Assembly (NCBI GenBank): GCA_002794785.1
Contig: NBBA01000008.1
Coordinates: 1,488,001-1,552,000, forward strand
Length of the DNA: 64,000 nt
Direction of reading: 5' to 3'
From: Coniferiporia sulphurascens
Taxonomy: Eukaryota; Basidiomycota; Agaricomycetes; Hymenochaetales; Hymenochaetaceae
The position numbers were made by a program, and so were the translations under genes. The notes beneath the pieces are model-generated. The model searched no databases. It had not been told where the DNA came from and was given only the letters and a program-made list of their open reading frames with translations. Positions 34,056 through 45,763 of this stretch are shown piece after piece (position 1 is the first letter of the stretch; every line of letters starts with the position of its first letter).

Positions 34056-35412
34056 CAGACCATCGCTGGCGTTTTTAGGGACAAGAAGGACCCCCAATAC
34101 ATCGTCTCGTGCAACATCGAGATGGCCTACAACATCGCAAGGGGGGGAGTGGAAGCCTCCCTACCAGCACCCTTCGCCCCAGCTCGCCCCCAACAAAGGA
34201 CCCCGACCACCACCCCCCAACCCTCTGCCCTCACCAGGACCCCCAGAACCACTAATGTGTCATCTGATGTGGCTGCACTGACAAACATTGTTAAACAGCT
34301 CTCCACAGAGGTCACCTCCATCTCCCAGCAAGTTTCAACACTTGTCAACTGGCCTGCGCCCCGTGCCCCACCGGCACAGAAGGCCCAGGCCCCCACCACC
34401 ACCGCCCAGGCTGCCCACAATGCAGCACCAACTTCCTACGCCCAGGTGGCGGCTGCTCTGGCCCCACCCACCGCCTCCAACCCCAACCCAGCGGCCCCAG
34501 CTCCGGGCACGGTCTTCACAATGGTGACCCACAAGAAAAAGAAGAAGCAGCGCCAGGCACCACCCCCCCCCCAATGTATGCCAAGGACCCGACCCTGGTC
34601 CTCCTGCCGACCATTGCCATCAAATCCGAGGCCCAGCTCCCGGCTATGCGCCTCACCACCACAGCCCGTGAGTTCTTCTCCTCCCTTCCTACTGCTGACC
34701 GGGTCACGGTCCTGGCATCCTCCTTCAATGTAAAGGGGAACCTCATGACCTCTTTTGCCAAGCGCCCCTCCTCAGCTACCCCGGCCACAGATACGATCAT
34801 CGATCGGCACTCTGCAGCCTTTGCAGCCCACATGTGGGAAAAAAGTCTGTCTCTGGAGGTCAACAAGATCCCCAGGACATTCTCTTTCAACCCCATCCGT
34901 GTCTGCCCCCGGTCCGCACTCTGCATCTCCATGGTGCCGTGCAAGGACTACCTCTTCGGCCAGAATGGCCACACCATTAATGTGAAGGCCCGAATGGCCG
35001 AAGTCCGGCACAACCCGGCTCTCCACAACCTCGACTTCGTTGTTGACCCCCACTTCGCTGCCACTGACGACCACCTGCCGACCCTCGATAGGTGCCCTGT
35101 GGCCTTCTCCTTTGTCGACCCCGATGGTTCCATCTGCGAGCGCCTCCTCAAGCACCCGTGAGTATGGATGTTTGGTGCCTCCCTCTCCCTATTGGTCCGC
35201 CCCTTCCGCCCCAGTCTCACCCAATGTGAGCGCTGCCAGGGCCTAGGACACGGAACGAAAGGATGCCGAGCCCAGCCCTGTTGCGCTGAATGTGGAGGAG
35301 GTCACCTCTCCCACAATCACCGTAAGTCATGTGCACACTGCGCCACTGAAGCCTTCGAGGGCGAACACTGCCCTCACACTCACTACTCCACAAACTGCAA
35401 GGGCGACCACCC

Positions 35413-36759
35413 TGTTAGATTCACTCCCTGATTAAGGGTTAGAAACAAGTGATAACAGATTCACACAATGATACTAGTTAGTTTAGGGCAGGCTTGATAC
35501 CCTTCACTTGCTAGAGTGTTAGAGCTGATGATGGTGGTAAGAGACAAGAGATGAATTAAACTGCTTTTTACTGCAATTTTACATTGGGCTTTTATACCCT
35601 ACATGTTGTAGTCTATTTACTATGTTCTGGTAGATACTACAACATACTACTCTTGATTTATAAGTCATAAGAATGTTCCGGTACAATCCTGTACATGCTA
35701 TTTACTATTCTTAGCTTCCTATGAGTCAGTTACATATTCCGGTACATTCTACAGCCTACCGTGCTATCTTTATCTTATGCTAGAACCTTCCCTGAGTTTC
35801 CATTGAGTCATACAGTATAATATCTAAGTTAACCATTCTCGGATACTACTATACCTATGATGCTTCTCTTTATTTCCTAATTGGTTCTGCTGTGCGATGC
35901 GCTATACTTGGCTCCCATCAATTGCATCTTCTAATTGATCGCTATGTTTCCATCAGCTATTCTTTAGCCGAACACTTAGATATACTTGTGTGGCTCAGCA
36001 ATTATGCTAGCCTTCTTAATCTTATCTTGTTGTGGCTTGTTACTTATTACCGTAGACTAATCTTGAGTCATTTCCATTATTGCATTGAAAGGGGTTCGTT
36101 CTGGTGTCCTATCATCTACTGGCATAAAGAGCTCTTCTACTCCTGTAGCATTTATATTTGTGATCCTGCTATACCCTGGTGTGACTCTATATGACAGTTC
36201 ATCATTGAACCATTGTATTATAATCTCTTTATCTATTGGTACTAACTCCTGTCTTTGGTTTGGTTCCTTTCGATCTACTGTTGTGTGTCCTTTGGCTATG
36301 AAGTTGGCTTTGTATGCGAATAGTTGTTCTCATAATTGTTTATTGATAGTATGTACTATTTGGTGTGCCGCTTCTGCATAGTCAGTTGATGTAATAACTG
36401 CCCTTTGATAACATAATTCATTATGTGGCTGATTATAAATCTTGGTTCTTGTGTAAGCGCTGATTACATATCTATTCAATTGATACAAGAACATAGTTGC
36501 TCTATGTTTGATTATTACTTCTAGCCTTTCCACCACTTGTTGTTCCCTTGTAGTATGATCAAATGTAATTTGACAGTTGTCATATCCTGCATTCTGTCCT
36601 ACTGTTGCACATGCAATATTGAACACTTTCCATGCTACTTGATCCGCATCTTTACAGCATTGACATAAATTCCTAGTATCGATTAGAGTTATGGTCTTGC
36701 CATGTCAATCTTGATAATCTGTCGATCCGGCAATCACAATTTTCATCAATTTACTAACA
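35413..36759 (-). mobile_element. Long LTR, LTR-c copy 2 (1,347 bp), TSD CACCC
   Basis: It is flanked by CACCC at 35408-35412 and 36760-36764, with TGTTAG..CTAACA ends. The minus-strand copy aligns with 27546-28895 along its whole length. Since nothing but this unit lies between the TSDs, it is a solo LTR (or a complete small element). Confidence 0.88.
36057..36703 (-). pseudogene. LTR-c internal ORF, copy 2
   Basis: Same frame as 27602-28252. It opens MARP and then loses one nucleotide (CCATAAC against CCCATAAC), which shifts the frame. From MFNIACATVGQNAGYDNCQ on it is again in register to a TAG in the KQL*EQL position (about 36330), and continues to a TAG at 36057-36059. At the position of the copy-1 TGA this copy has CGA. 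The two copies differ by scattered substitutions only, and neither is intact. Confidence 0.6.
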
Positions 36760-36853
36760 CACCCTGCCACCTACCTCAGTGCCCCAAGAAATGGTGATAC
36801 CACCAGATCAAGGCCACCATTGAAGGACCAGAAGACGAAACAATGGAGGACTC

Positions 36854-37254
36854 ATGAATAGAGACATCTCTATTCTTCAGTGGAATGCCGCCCGCTCCCT
36901 AGCCGCGGTCCATTCCCTCATCCCAATCCTTACCACTGACCCATCCCCACTCACCGTTATTTTAATCCAGGAACCACCCTGGTACCAGGTCGGCCTCCAG
37001 CCCTCCCTCACTGACCCCACTGGCACTCCGGTCCTCAATGTCCCATCCCTCCCGGGATACACTGTGGTCCTCCCCCTGGCCACTCGGCCGAGGGTCGTCA
37101 CCTACATATCCTGAGCCATCCCCTCCACTCAATGGTCTGTCCTTGGAGCTGCTTCCTCCGGCACCGACATCCTCACCATCGAAATCCGCTCACACCTGAC
37201 GATCCGCCTGTGCAACTACTATGGTATGCATGCACCGGACCACACCACTGCCAC
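36854..37254 (+). pseudogene. LINE-A ORF2 endonuclease, N-terminal part, of A-VIII
   Basis: MNRDISILQWNAARSLAAVH starts at 36854 in the ATGA overlap. QEPPWYQVGLQPSLTDPTG and CNYYGMHAPDHT are clear. A TGA at 37112-37114 stands where relatives have Ser/Gln (YIS then AIPST). The frame is cut at 37254 by the hybrid LTR. The downstream part is at 52246. Confidence 0.85.
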
Positions 37255-37814
37255 TGTTACAATTTTCCTTTACTTTTCCCTTACTGTGCTGACTCACTTC
37301 ACTTTCGTCATCATCAGTCAGCGCAACTCCCCCATTTCTCTGCCTTACTCATCCTTATTTACCTTGCGCCATAAGACGCCATGATGATGCCCTATTGCAC
37401 CATCATGATGTGCTTTGCTTACTGATCACCATACTTGTATTACCAAGACCTTCCTTGAGTTTCCATGACCTTCCTTAGTCTGGTAAACACACCTAACCAA
37501 GTCGCTACAGTAGCAAACACATAGAGTAGCATATAAGCATGTAACTTCAGTAGCATGAGCCCTAAGCTTGTGCTCTTTGTTCATACAAGCCCATTATCTG
37601 CTACCACCAGTCTACTGTGCGCCGTTGTGCCATCAGCCGCTTCGTCGTAACCCAACTCGCTATAAGAAGCCTACTGCATCCACATCGTCGATCAGGAAGC
37701 CCCGCCAACGATCATCCCCAACTTACGACATCTAGGAAGCCCCGTTGCCGTACCATCAGTTCCGACGATCAGGAAGCCCCGACGTCGATCACCATGTAAC
37801 CATTGAGCTTAACA
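37255..37814 (+). mobile_element. Solo LTR-a with unmatched flanks (recombinant)
   Basis: Complete TGTTACAATT..GAGCTTAACA, 560 bp, but the left flank is GCCAC (in A-VIII) and the right flank is GTGCC (in the 3' UTR of the minus-strand A-IX, in a GTGCCGAAGTGTG block shared with 18555). The other four copies have perfect 5-bp TSDs. It is best explained as recombination between two LTR-a copies with loss of the DNA between. Confidence 0.85.
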
Positions 37815-38394
37815 GTGCCGAAGTGTGAAGGGCCCCTATTAGTACATGTCAAAAGAAGAGGGAGGAATACATATCACTATGGTGATACCAAGCTGTCAAG
37901 GGCAGGCAAAGGAGGTAGCTTAGAATGGAGAAAGGGGGGTGAGAGCACTGGCCGAGACATACAATTAGGAGTCTGAAAGGCAGTCACAAATCAGAGAGAA
38001 AGGGTGGGAGCGCACCTGAGAGCTCCAAAAGAGCCGGGTCCGAGTCCTGGGTCCGAGGTCTGAGCATATGATGCATGTAGTCCCAAAGGAGGTCCAGGTC
38101 CATGTTCTTGTTGGTGGGGTGGCCGTCTAGTTCCATCGCAGCAAAGGCCAGGCGGATGGTACCTGCGGTTCTGTCAGAAAGGCGGTTTAAGTGCCCAGTC
38201 AGCCTAAGCCAACAGCGCAGGACCAGAATATGGTTCTCCTCAGCCCATTCTGAGTGGTGAACTGGGAGGGGGATCTTGGCTGGCCAAATGTGCCGGATCC
38301 AGGGTCAGAATGTTGTGCACCCACCTAATATATGGGCAGTTGTCTGCGCTGGCCATGGGGGGTGGTTGTGCCACCAGCAGTGAGAAATCAGGCC
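37815..38394 (-). mobile_element. LINE-A copy A-IX, left outer part
   Basis: 3' UTR (tail and hairpin lost) and the end of ORF2 (natural end about 38000, DPALLELSGALPP; domain to HCWWHNHPPWP near 38360). It ends at GAGAAATCAGGCC (38382-38394), which is the TSD of a LINE-B insertion. The other parts of A-IX are 43283-43679 (now inverted) and 50101-51238. Confidence 0.8.
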
Positions 38395-38732
38395 TTTTTT
38401 TTTTTTTCTTTTTTTTAAAAATTTGTTATTCCTACTGAGCTACACAATACACTTGCAGCCCCGTAGGGGCCACCTGTAAACTACCTAACTACTGAGGCGC
38501 CTGTCATCACTCATCGAGCAAAACTGGGCAGGGCACATGCCTCCGAGGGAGGCCTAGTGAGCTTACATGCCCTATTACATGAGTGAGGAGGGGGACGGAG
38601 GGAGGCGTACATATCGCGACTGTTGTTAACTGAACCAAGTCTAAACGAGATCAGGAAAAGGCAGTCCCTTAGAAGTGGAAAGGAGTGGCTGCAGGTGCCA
38701 TAGAAGAAACCGGTGGGGAATCTGAAGGGCAA

Positions 38733-41700
38733 TCAAGAGTCAGAGGGAAATGGTGGGAGCATACCTGAGAGCTCCAATAGGGCTGGGTCCACATCCTGAG
38801 TCCTGGATCCGAGCAACCTACGCATGTAGCCCTGGAGGGAGTCCAAGTCAAGGTTGTTGTCAGTGGGAAGTCCGTCTAGTTCCATGGCTGCAAAGGCAAG
38901 GCAAATCGCGCTGGCTGTGTGGTTGGACATTCAGTTGAGGTGGCCTGTGAGGCATAGCCAGCGCCTTAGTACCAGGAGATGGTTTTTGTCCACCCATTCC
39001 GAATGGTGGACAGGGAGGGGGTTGTTTCTTGGCCAGACATGTCTTATCCAGGGCTGAAATGTTTCGCATCCACCTAGGACATGGGAGGTTGACTGTGCTG
39101 GCCAGGGTGGGTGGTTGTGCCACCTGCAGTGGGAAATCAGGCCATGTCTGTGCTGGTAGGCTGAGTCAAAGCTCAACCAGTAGCCCCCGTAGGGACCGGC
39201 ACAACAGAGGACCTGTGCCACTGCAGTGAGCTCCGAGTGGGGGTGGTCAACCGAGATAGTGAGGAGTTTTCTCGGTCATCGAGTGGGGGGCCCTGTTATT
39301 GCTAAGTATTTGTCAGTGGTAGAGGCCAGAGGGCAGGCCAACTGAAGGGACCAGTGCTCGCTGAGCATGCAGGTGGCTACTTCCTTCAGAGCGGAGATAG
39401 AGGGGGCAAGGGTGGCAGGGGGAAGCTCAGTTGCTAACTTCACCTCGGAGTCGGCCCATTCATTCCCAGGGATGTCCTCGTGGCCCGGGCACCACTGGAA
39501 GTGAACGGTTAGGTTCAGAAACGAGTCGAGAAGGGTCTTGACCCCTGCCTTCCAAAGGGGGAGGAGCTGGGCCCCCAAAGTGGAGGGCCAGGTGTGGATA
39601 AGGCCTAGTGCTGTCAGAGAATCTGAGAGGAAGAAGATCTCCTGGATGTCTGGCAGCAGGTGGTGGAGGTGTCTTGCGGCCCAGCCTGGGGCAGTTGCCA
39701 AAGAAAAGATTTTGGTGTCTGTTGCTATGGCGCAAGTAGGTGAGGCAAGCCTGAGGGAGCTGATGTGAAGTTTTCCCTTCATGCTGCAGATGGCTGATCC
39801 TGAGGCGTTACCGATGCAGGATCCATTGGTGAAAACCTGCAGGGAGGTATCAGTGCAGCATGTCCTGGCTTAGGCAACATAATGGTTACATGTGTTCATG
39901 GGGACTGGCTGTCTCGGGACTGTGAAGACGATTCTTCCTTGGCCAAAGGCAAGGGGGTCCATCCAGGGGGGGTGCATGTACACTGGGATCCATTGGACTC
40001 AGGGGATGCAGACCTGCAATGAAAGTGAAAAGGGGGTATTAGCATTGGGATTGAACTTTTTCTGCCCTATGCGGTGGGGGGTGCGCCATAGGTGCAAGGC
40101 ATGCATGGTCTTTAGATATTCGAAATAAGCGAAGAAAGGGGGAATGGAACAAAGGAAATTTGTAGAATGCGGAGACACGCCCTTGTAGATGCCTAATATC
40201 CAGCAACAGGCTGTGTTCTGCACGGCCTGTAGTTGGTTTACTAAGGTTTTTTGTCGATGTCCATGGTACCATACCAGTGCGCCCCATGTTAGGACAGTGT
40301 GCATACACAGGCAGTGTAGAGTCGGCGGAGGTGGATGGCTGATAGTCCTTTCTTGGTGTTGCTGAGAATTCAGAGGGCCGCCAGTGTTGAAAGGCCTTTG
40401 GAGCACATGCGTTCCACGTGTGGTTTGAAGGTAAGGCTTGTGTCCCACCAAATTCCCAGCCAGCGCAGGGGGTTGGTGGGTTGGATCAAGGTGTCAGCGT
40501 CGATTTGGATTCCGGCGGTGTCCCAGTGGTGATAGCCAGTTCATTGCCTGGGCAGGTGGAAGTGGAGGGCCTCCGTCTTTGCCGTTTCAATATTGAGACC
40601 GATTTGGTGGAACAGGCAGTCGAGTTGTTGGTATGCCTGTGTGAGGGATCTACAGTTAGCTGTAACCGAGGTGCCTATGCAGGCAATGAGGTGGTCGTCA
40701 ATGTATGCTAGCAGTTGAGAGCCCTGCTGTTGAAAGCAATTCATTACTATGCCTGCAAATATCATTGAAAGAATGGGGGAGACCAGCGAGCCTTGAGGGG
40801 TGCCTAGGTCGGGTTTTGGTGCAGTTGGTAGGGTTGTGCTGTCGAAGGAAATGGCCACTTCCCTGTTCGTCATGAAGGAGAGACACCATGCCGCCATGTT
40901 GGGTGGGCATCCCATCTCTAGTAGCTGATGGTGGAGTCGTCTTGGGTGCACCGAGTCGAAAAAGCCCTGGATGTCCACTGTGAGGATGGAACACACAAGG
41001 CCCTTCTCATGGGCACCTTTGATGATCTGTAAAAGGTGCTGGGCAGCGTCATAGACCAAGTGGCCCTGACGTCCCCCATACTGGTTGGGTGGCAGCCAGT
41101 TCCTCGCGTTTGCAAGGTACTGGAGCCAGTTAGCGATCATCTTTTCGAGTAACTTGCCCAGGGTTTCCTCGAGAGTGATGGGGCAGTAGGATCGGGGGGA
41201 GAATGGGTCCTTCTTGTTCGGCTTCTGTAGCATCACGACTTTTGCCATCTGCCAGCAGGCTGGGTGGTAGCCCAGTCAGAGGCAATCGTTGAAAAGCACA
41301 AGTACCTCATCCGGGTAGGCATCTACCACCCACTTAAGGGGTGATACCCAATCCCTGAGGGGCCCAGAGCTGACAAGTTGGAGGTATCGGCCAGTGCACC
41401 TGTAAGCTCAGAGAAGTGTAATGGTGGCGCAGCTGGGGTAGGGGGAGGCAGGGGTCCGAGGCCTGCAGCCAGGAGTGGGGGAGGTGGTGGAAAGAAAGTA
41501 GATCTGAAGAGTTCACCTTTTTCTTCGTCCGACTGGGTGAAGGTGCTGTCCCACGCTTAAGTGAGGGTACCTGTGTTGGGTGGACGCCCAGGCCACGTTT
41601 AGCCCACGACCAGATGTTAGAGGGGTCGGCCTCTGACACCTGTTCTGAGTAGTAGGTCCGCTTTGCAGCTCGTATCCCTCATTTGAAGGAGTGCCTTGCT

Positions 41701-42738
41701 GCGGCTTTCGTGGTGGGTGTTTGTGTGCACTGTGAATCGCATTTAGTAAGTCCCGGCAGTTGGATGACCACCAGGGGACAGCTGTTTTCGACGGAGTGCA
41801 GATTGTGGTGAATGGTTGCAGTGCCTCCATCATGGCAGTGAGGACTGCACTGGCTTTCAGGTCTAGGGCATCAGTATCCGCTACTGGGAGGGCAAATGCG
41901 ACAGTGAGGGCTGGGAAGGCAGCCTCAGTCCAGCTCTCCTTGTCTTCATTGTTGAGTTTTTGGGTAGTTGGTGTGGGCCAGGGTGTTGATGTTGGTATTG
42001 ACCAGCGCAGTATTTGGTGGTCAGAAAGTGGCGATTGGTTCATGGCAAAGGAGTCCATCATGGACTCCGGGTTGATTGAGGGTGGGGCCCATACCATGTC
42101 GATTGGGCAGCACCAGCACCCTGGTAGGGGTCGAGTGTCGCAGTCGGGTGGGTGAGCTGGTTCATGGCCATGTTCCCTGAAGAAGTCGTCCAGAGGTTGC
42201 ACTCTGCGGTTTTCTTCTTGGGTGGAGGTGAGGGTTGACCATGAGTGGTGGCGACAGTTGAAGTCACCAGCCACTGTGAGGGTGGAGGTGAGGGCCGAGG
42301 GGAGAGAGCAAAGGAACACCTCACCTGGGTACCCCAGTCTGGCTTCCGCCCTATTGGGGGCAACATACCATAGTAGTTGCACACCCTGACCTGGTGGCTG
42401 CCATGGATCTCCACCATCACAATGTCCGTACCACTTGAGGCTGGGCTGACGACTGACCATGAAGACTGGGGGAGGGTCCTTGAGACATACGTGACCACCC
42501 TGGGTCAGGTGGCAGGGGGGAGTACTGGGATGAAGCCAGGGATTGTCGGCATGCTGAGCACTGGGTCTCCATCTGGGTTAGTGAGTGAGGGCTGAAGCCC
42601 GATCTGATACCATGGCAGCTCCTGGATCAAAATCAGGTGGGGGGGGGAGGGTTCATTAGTGAGGGTGGGAATTAGTGAGTGTATCGCTGCAAGTGAGCAG
42701 GCAGCATTCCACTGGAGTACATGGATTTGTGCACTCAT
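38733..42738 (-). pseudogene. LINE-B ORF2 of B-III
   Basis: The start MSAQIHVLQWNAACSL is at 42738 in the ATGA overlap. The endonuclease has QELPWYQIG and VAGDFNCRHHSW and a frameshift at about 42365 (MLPPIGRK against MLPPDRAE in B-IV). The RT (41248-40541) is open: ITLEETLGKLLEKMIA, NQYGGRQGHLVYDAAQHLL, FFDSVHP, GTPQGSLVSPILS and LLAYIDDHL (YIDD). The RNase H part (39782-39276) has TDTKIFSLATAPGW and FLSDSLTALGL. The TGA giving HLN*MSNH (about 38931) is shared with B-IV. There are several frameshifts; not functional. Confidence 0.85.
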
Positions 42739-43282
42739 TGGTCCTCTTCCATGAAGGCGTCGGTGTCCTCTTCAACCTGGAGGGCAGAGTCGATGGCACA
42801 GAAGCACTTCTTCTTCGGGCAGGTAGGAAGGGTGGTGGGGTGGTCGCCCTGGCAGTTAGCGCAGTGGCGGGGGTGGGGGCAGGCATCTCCTTTGACTGCA
42901 TCATTTGCACAGTATGTGCACGACTTACGATGGTTGGCCATCAAGTGCTGTCTGGTACATTCAGCGCAATGAGCCTGGGCTTGGCAGCCCTTCTTTCTGT
43001 GGCCTAGTCCTTGGCAGTGCTCACACTGGGTGAGGCCGGGCTGGACTGGTGGGACCGAGAGGCAGAGGGAGGATCTGAATAAGTAGACCCTGTTCCTCTT
43101 GAGGAGGCGTGCTCAGGTCTGCCCATCTGGGTCGATGAAGGTGAAGGATACTGGGCATGCCGCCAAAAGGGGGAGCTTCTCCAGTACCATCGCATAGTGA
43201 GGGGGCACCACGAAGTCGAGGTGCTTGAGGGAGGGGTTTTGTTGGATCTCCGCTAGGAGTGCCGCCTCGGTGATCGGGTGGG
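42735..43282 (-). pseudogene. LINE-B ORF1 C-terminal fragment of B-III
   Basis: It contains the region from HPITEAALLAEIQQNPSLKH through FDPDGQT-like sequence and the knuckles CEHCQGLGHRKKGC, CTYC and CANCQGDHPTTLPTC. A TGA at about 43114 replaces Arg (also present in B-IV at 45385). It ends at 42735-42738 in the ATGA overlap. Confidence 0.82.
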
Positions 43283-43679
43283 GACTCGCATCCAGGCCTC
43301 ACCATTCATTTCGTGTGGTGTCCAGGTCATTCGGACATTCCTGGGAACAAATGGGCTGACGAAGAAGCAAAACTTGCCACGGAGCTCCCCCCCTCGCAAC
43401 TTGCGCCCTCCATCTCCGCCCTCAAGGAGGTGGCCACCAAGACCATGGTCGAAAGGTGGACACTATCACTGGCCTGCCCCCTGGCCTCCACTGCCGACAA
43501 ATACTTGGCAGTGCATGGCATCCCCTCTTGCCGCCTGTGGAAACTGCTCACCCACTCTGTGGACCACCCTCGCCACCACCTGTCTGCAGTCGCACAAGTC
43601 CTCTGTCACGCTGGTCCCTACAGGGGCTACTGGCTGAGCTTCGACTCAGCCTACCGGCACAGGCATGGCCTGATTTCTC
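43283..43679 (+). mobile_element. A-IX middle part, inverted between two LINE-B copies
   Basis: Plus-strand RNase H/C-terminal region (WCPGHSDIPGNKWADEEAKLATELPP to YRHRHGLIS). Its left end GACTCGCATCCAGGC is the reverse complement of 50101-50115. Its right end GGCCTGATTTCTC (43667-43679) is the reverse complement of 38382-38394. Turned around, it exactly fills the gap between 38394 and 50101 in the minus-strand A-IX. It is open from about 43313 to 43690 with no stop. Confidence 0.88.
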
Positions 43680-43739
43680 CATCCCCTCTTGACCTCTTAC
43701 CACCACCATCTCCCTAGCGCGGGCAGCTCAAACTCCCCC

Positions 43740-45763
43740 ATGGCAGACTGGTTCGGTGGATGTCCACTACGATCTACAGGCCTCTCTACAGCTAGCTCTA
43801 CTGCATCTGGAGCAGCCAACCCTGGCCACCACCAGTCGCCAACCGCCCCCCGAAGCCGCTCGCCGTCCCCACCAGTGCGACTCACCGCCCCCAACTACGA
43901 CAACCTAATGAGAGTCACCCCCATTGGTGACCTAAATGAGTGGCCGCAGAGGGGAACACAAACCGCCCTCGACATCGCCCTGGTTCGGCAAACCGCCATC
44001 CAGGATACCGACACCAGATGCAGGATAACCCACATACACCCCCCCAGTCGACCGGCAAATGCAGAGCTGACGTCCTTTCCCCTGAGACCCCTCGCAACTG
44101 GCCAGTCACTTCAGAGTTCGTTAGAGCACTAACTGACTTTGCACCGAATGTTGAAAGGGCCCTCGACAACCTCAAGGCCGACATCGAGAAGGCCGCCAGC
44201 TCCACATTGGTCGTACAGGCGACAGCAGCTTTCCTGGGGAAACTAACAGCCCTCAGTCATGAAACGCTCTCGACAACGTACCGGATGCAAGATCGGGATG
44301 ATCCAGACCACATCACCACCTGCGCAGCGGAGCAGGAGTATGCCCAATCCACGATGGGCGCGAGAATCTCACTTGGTGCACCATTCTCCTCAGCCATGAG
44401 AGCCCCATTCACCTTCAACACAAGGACGAATCAGCAGGCTCAAGCCCAACCTACTCCCCCCGACTCACAGATCTCAGCGCTGGCAGACATTGTCAAGCAG
44501 CTCTCGGTCGATGTAGGGAACCTCACCTACCAGGTCTCCTCCTTGGCCTCACGCCCTGCCCTGCAGCCACAACAGGCCCCCAGCAGACTCCCACCAACAT
44601 GGGAGGAACCACCCCCACCCCCACCACTGTGGCAACAGTCGCCACCACCATAACTCTGGCTCAGCTTGAGGCCACAGCAAAAGTCGTACCAGCTGGAGCC
44701 CCAATGACATACACTCAGTTAGCAGTGATAGCAGCTAACCTCCCCCAGCCCCCCGCAGCCCAGACAGCCCCAGCAAAGAAGGCAAAGAAAGTCCGGCAAC
44801 CACCACCCCCCCCCAAAATGTACACCAAGGAACCCACCTTGGTGCTAACACTGTGGGACCTAGTCACCCCTGCAGCTATGCATAAGTCAGGCGCATCTCT
44901 CACGGAAATGGCCCGGGGTTTCTTCCGGGCCATGCCTACTGCTGATGCGATCACCGTGCTGTCCTCCAAGTTTAACATGAAGGGCAACCTGGTGACCACC
45001 TTTGCAGAAAGACCTGCCTCCTCCACTCCCACCACATCAGCGATCATTGACCGCCATGCGGATGCGTTCACAAAGTACATGTGTGATTGCTGCCTAGCCC
45101 TCCCAGTGGACCAGCCCATCTCGGACTGGTTCCAACTAACCCCCTCCAGAGTTCGCCCTAGATCGACGTTACACATCTCCATGGTGCCCTGCAGGGACGT
45201 CTTCTTCGGGCAAAACCCCCACCCGATCACCGAGGCGGCACTCCTAGCGGAGATCCAACAAAACCCCTCCCTCAAGCACCTCGACTTCGTGGTGCCCCCT
45301 CACTATGCGATGGTACTGGAGAAGCTCCCCCTTTTGGCGGCATGCCCAGTATCCTTCACCTTCATCGACCCAGATGGGCAGACCTGAGCACGCCTCCTCA
45401 AGAGGAACAGGGTCTACTTATTCAGATCCTCCCTCTGCCTCTCGGTCCCACCAGTCCAGCCCGGCCTCACCCAGTGTGAGCACTGCCAAGGACTAGGCCA
45501 CAGAAAGAAGGGCTGCCAAGCCCAGGCTCATTGCGCTGAATGTACCAGACAGCACTTGATGGCCAACCATCGTAAGTCATGCACATACTGTGCAAATGAT
45601 GCAGTCGAAGGAGATGCCTGCCCCCACCCCGCCACTGCGCTAACTGCCAGGGCGACCACCCCACCACCCTTCCTACCTGCCCGAAGAAGAAGCGCTTCCT
45701 GCCATCGACTCTGCCCTCCAGGTTGAAGAGGACACCGACGCCTTCATGGAAGAGGACCAATGA
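43740..45763 (+). pseudogene. LINE-B ORF1 of B-IV
   Basis: MADWFGGCPLRSTG starts at 43740, 60 nt after the 5' end. Readable blocks: TAPNYDNLMRVTPIGDL, then a shift near 44010, VRALTDFAPNVERALDNLKA, ISLGAPFSSAMRAPFTFNTR, a shift near 44600, MYTKEPTLVLT, SMVPCRDVFFGQ and PASSTPTTSAIIDRHADAF. A TGA lies at 45385-45387 (Arg in B-I). The knuckles CEHCQGLGHRKKGC and CTYCANDAVEGDAC follow, then a lost base near 45630. It ends in the ATGA at 45760-45763. Confidence 0.85.

Larger units (their letters stand above)
34056..36857 (+). pseudogene. LINE-A ORF1 of A-VIII, split by LTR-c
   Basis: Pieces are 34056-35412 and 36765-36857. The frame reads NIEMAYNIARGGVEASLPAP, a Pro/Ala-rich region, a Lys-rich KKKKKQRQ stretch, a frameshift in a C-run at about 34570, then MYAKDPTLVLLPTIAIK to DGSICERLLKHP (34574-35161, open 195 codons). 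A TGA follows, then the knuckles CERCQGLGHGTKGC, CAECGGGHLSHNHRKSC and NCKGDHP. LTR-c copy 2 interrupts at 35413. After it, one C is missing compared with A-XII (62564 region), so the last 30 codons are out of frame. Confidence 0.85.
33489..37254 (+). mobile_element. LINE-A copy A-VIII, left part (continues at 52246)
   Basis: Plus-strand ORF1 from its second quarter (QTIAGVFRDKKDPQYIV, after removal of the LTR-a at 33499-34055) to the ORF1/ORF2 overlap at 36854-36857, then the endonuclease to CNYYGMHAPDHT at 37254. At 52246 the same endonuclease resumes at ALASTLLVAGNFNHRHHSW, only about 45 nt further along the family sequence. I read 33489-37254 and 52246-54578 as one element split by A-X and its own contents and trimmed by the deletion at 37255. 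Confidence 0.75.
38395..43282 (-). mobile_element. LINE-B copy B-III, left arm of the inverted repeat
   Basis: From the tail (T13-C-T8 on the plus strand) through 3' UTR (hairpin 38458-38470), ORF2 (38733-42738) and the last part of ORF1, ending at 43282. It is the reverse complement of about 45218-50100 with very few differences, including shared damage such as HLN*MSNH and the same G inside the A-run of the tail. It joins the A-IX fragment at GACTCGCATCCAGGC (43283-43297). Confidence 0.9.
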
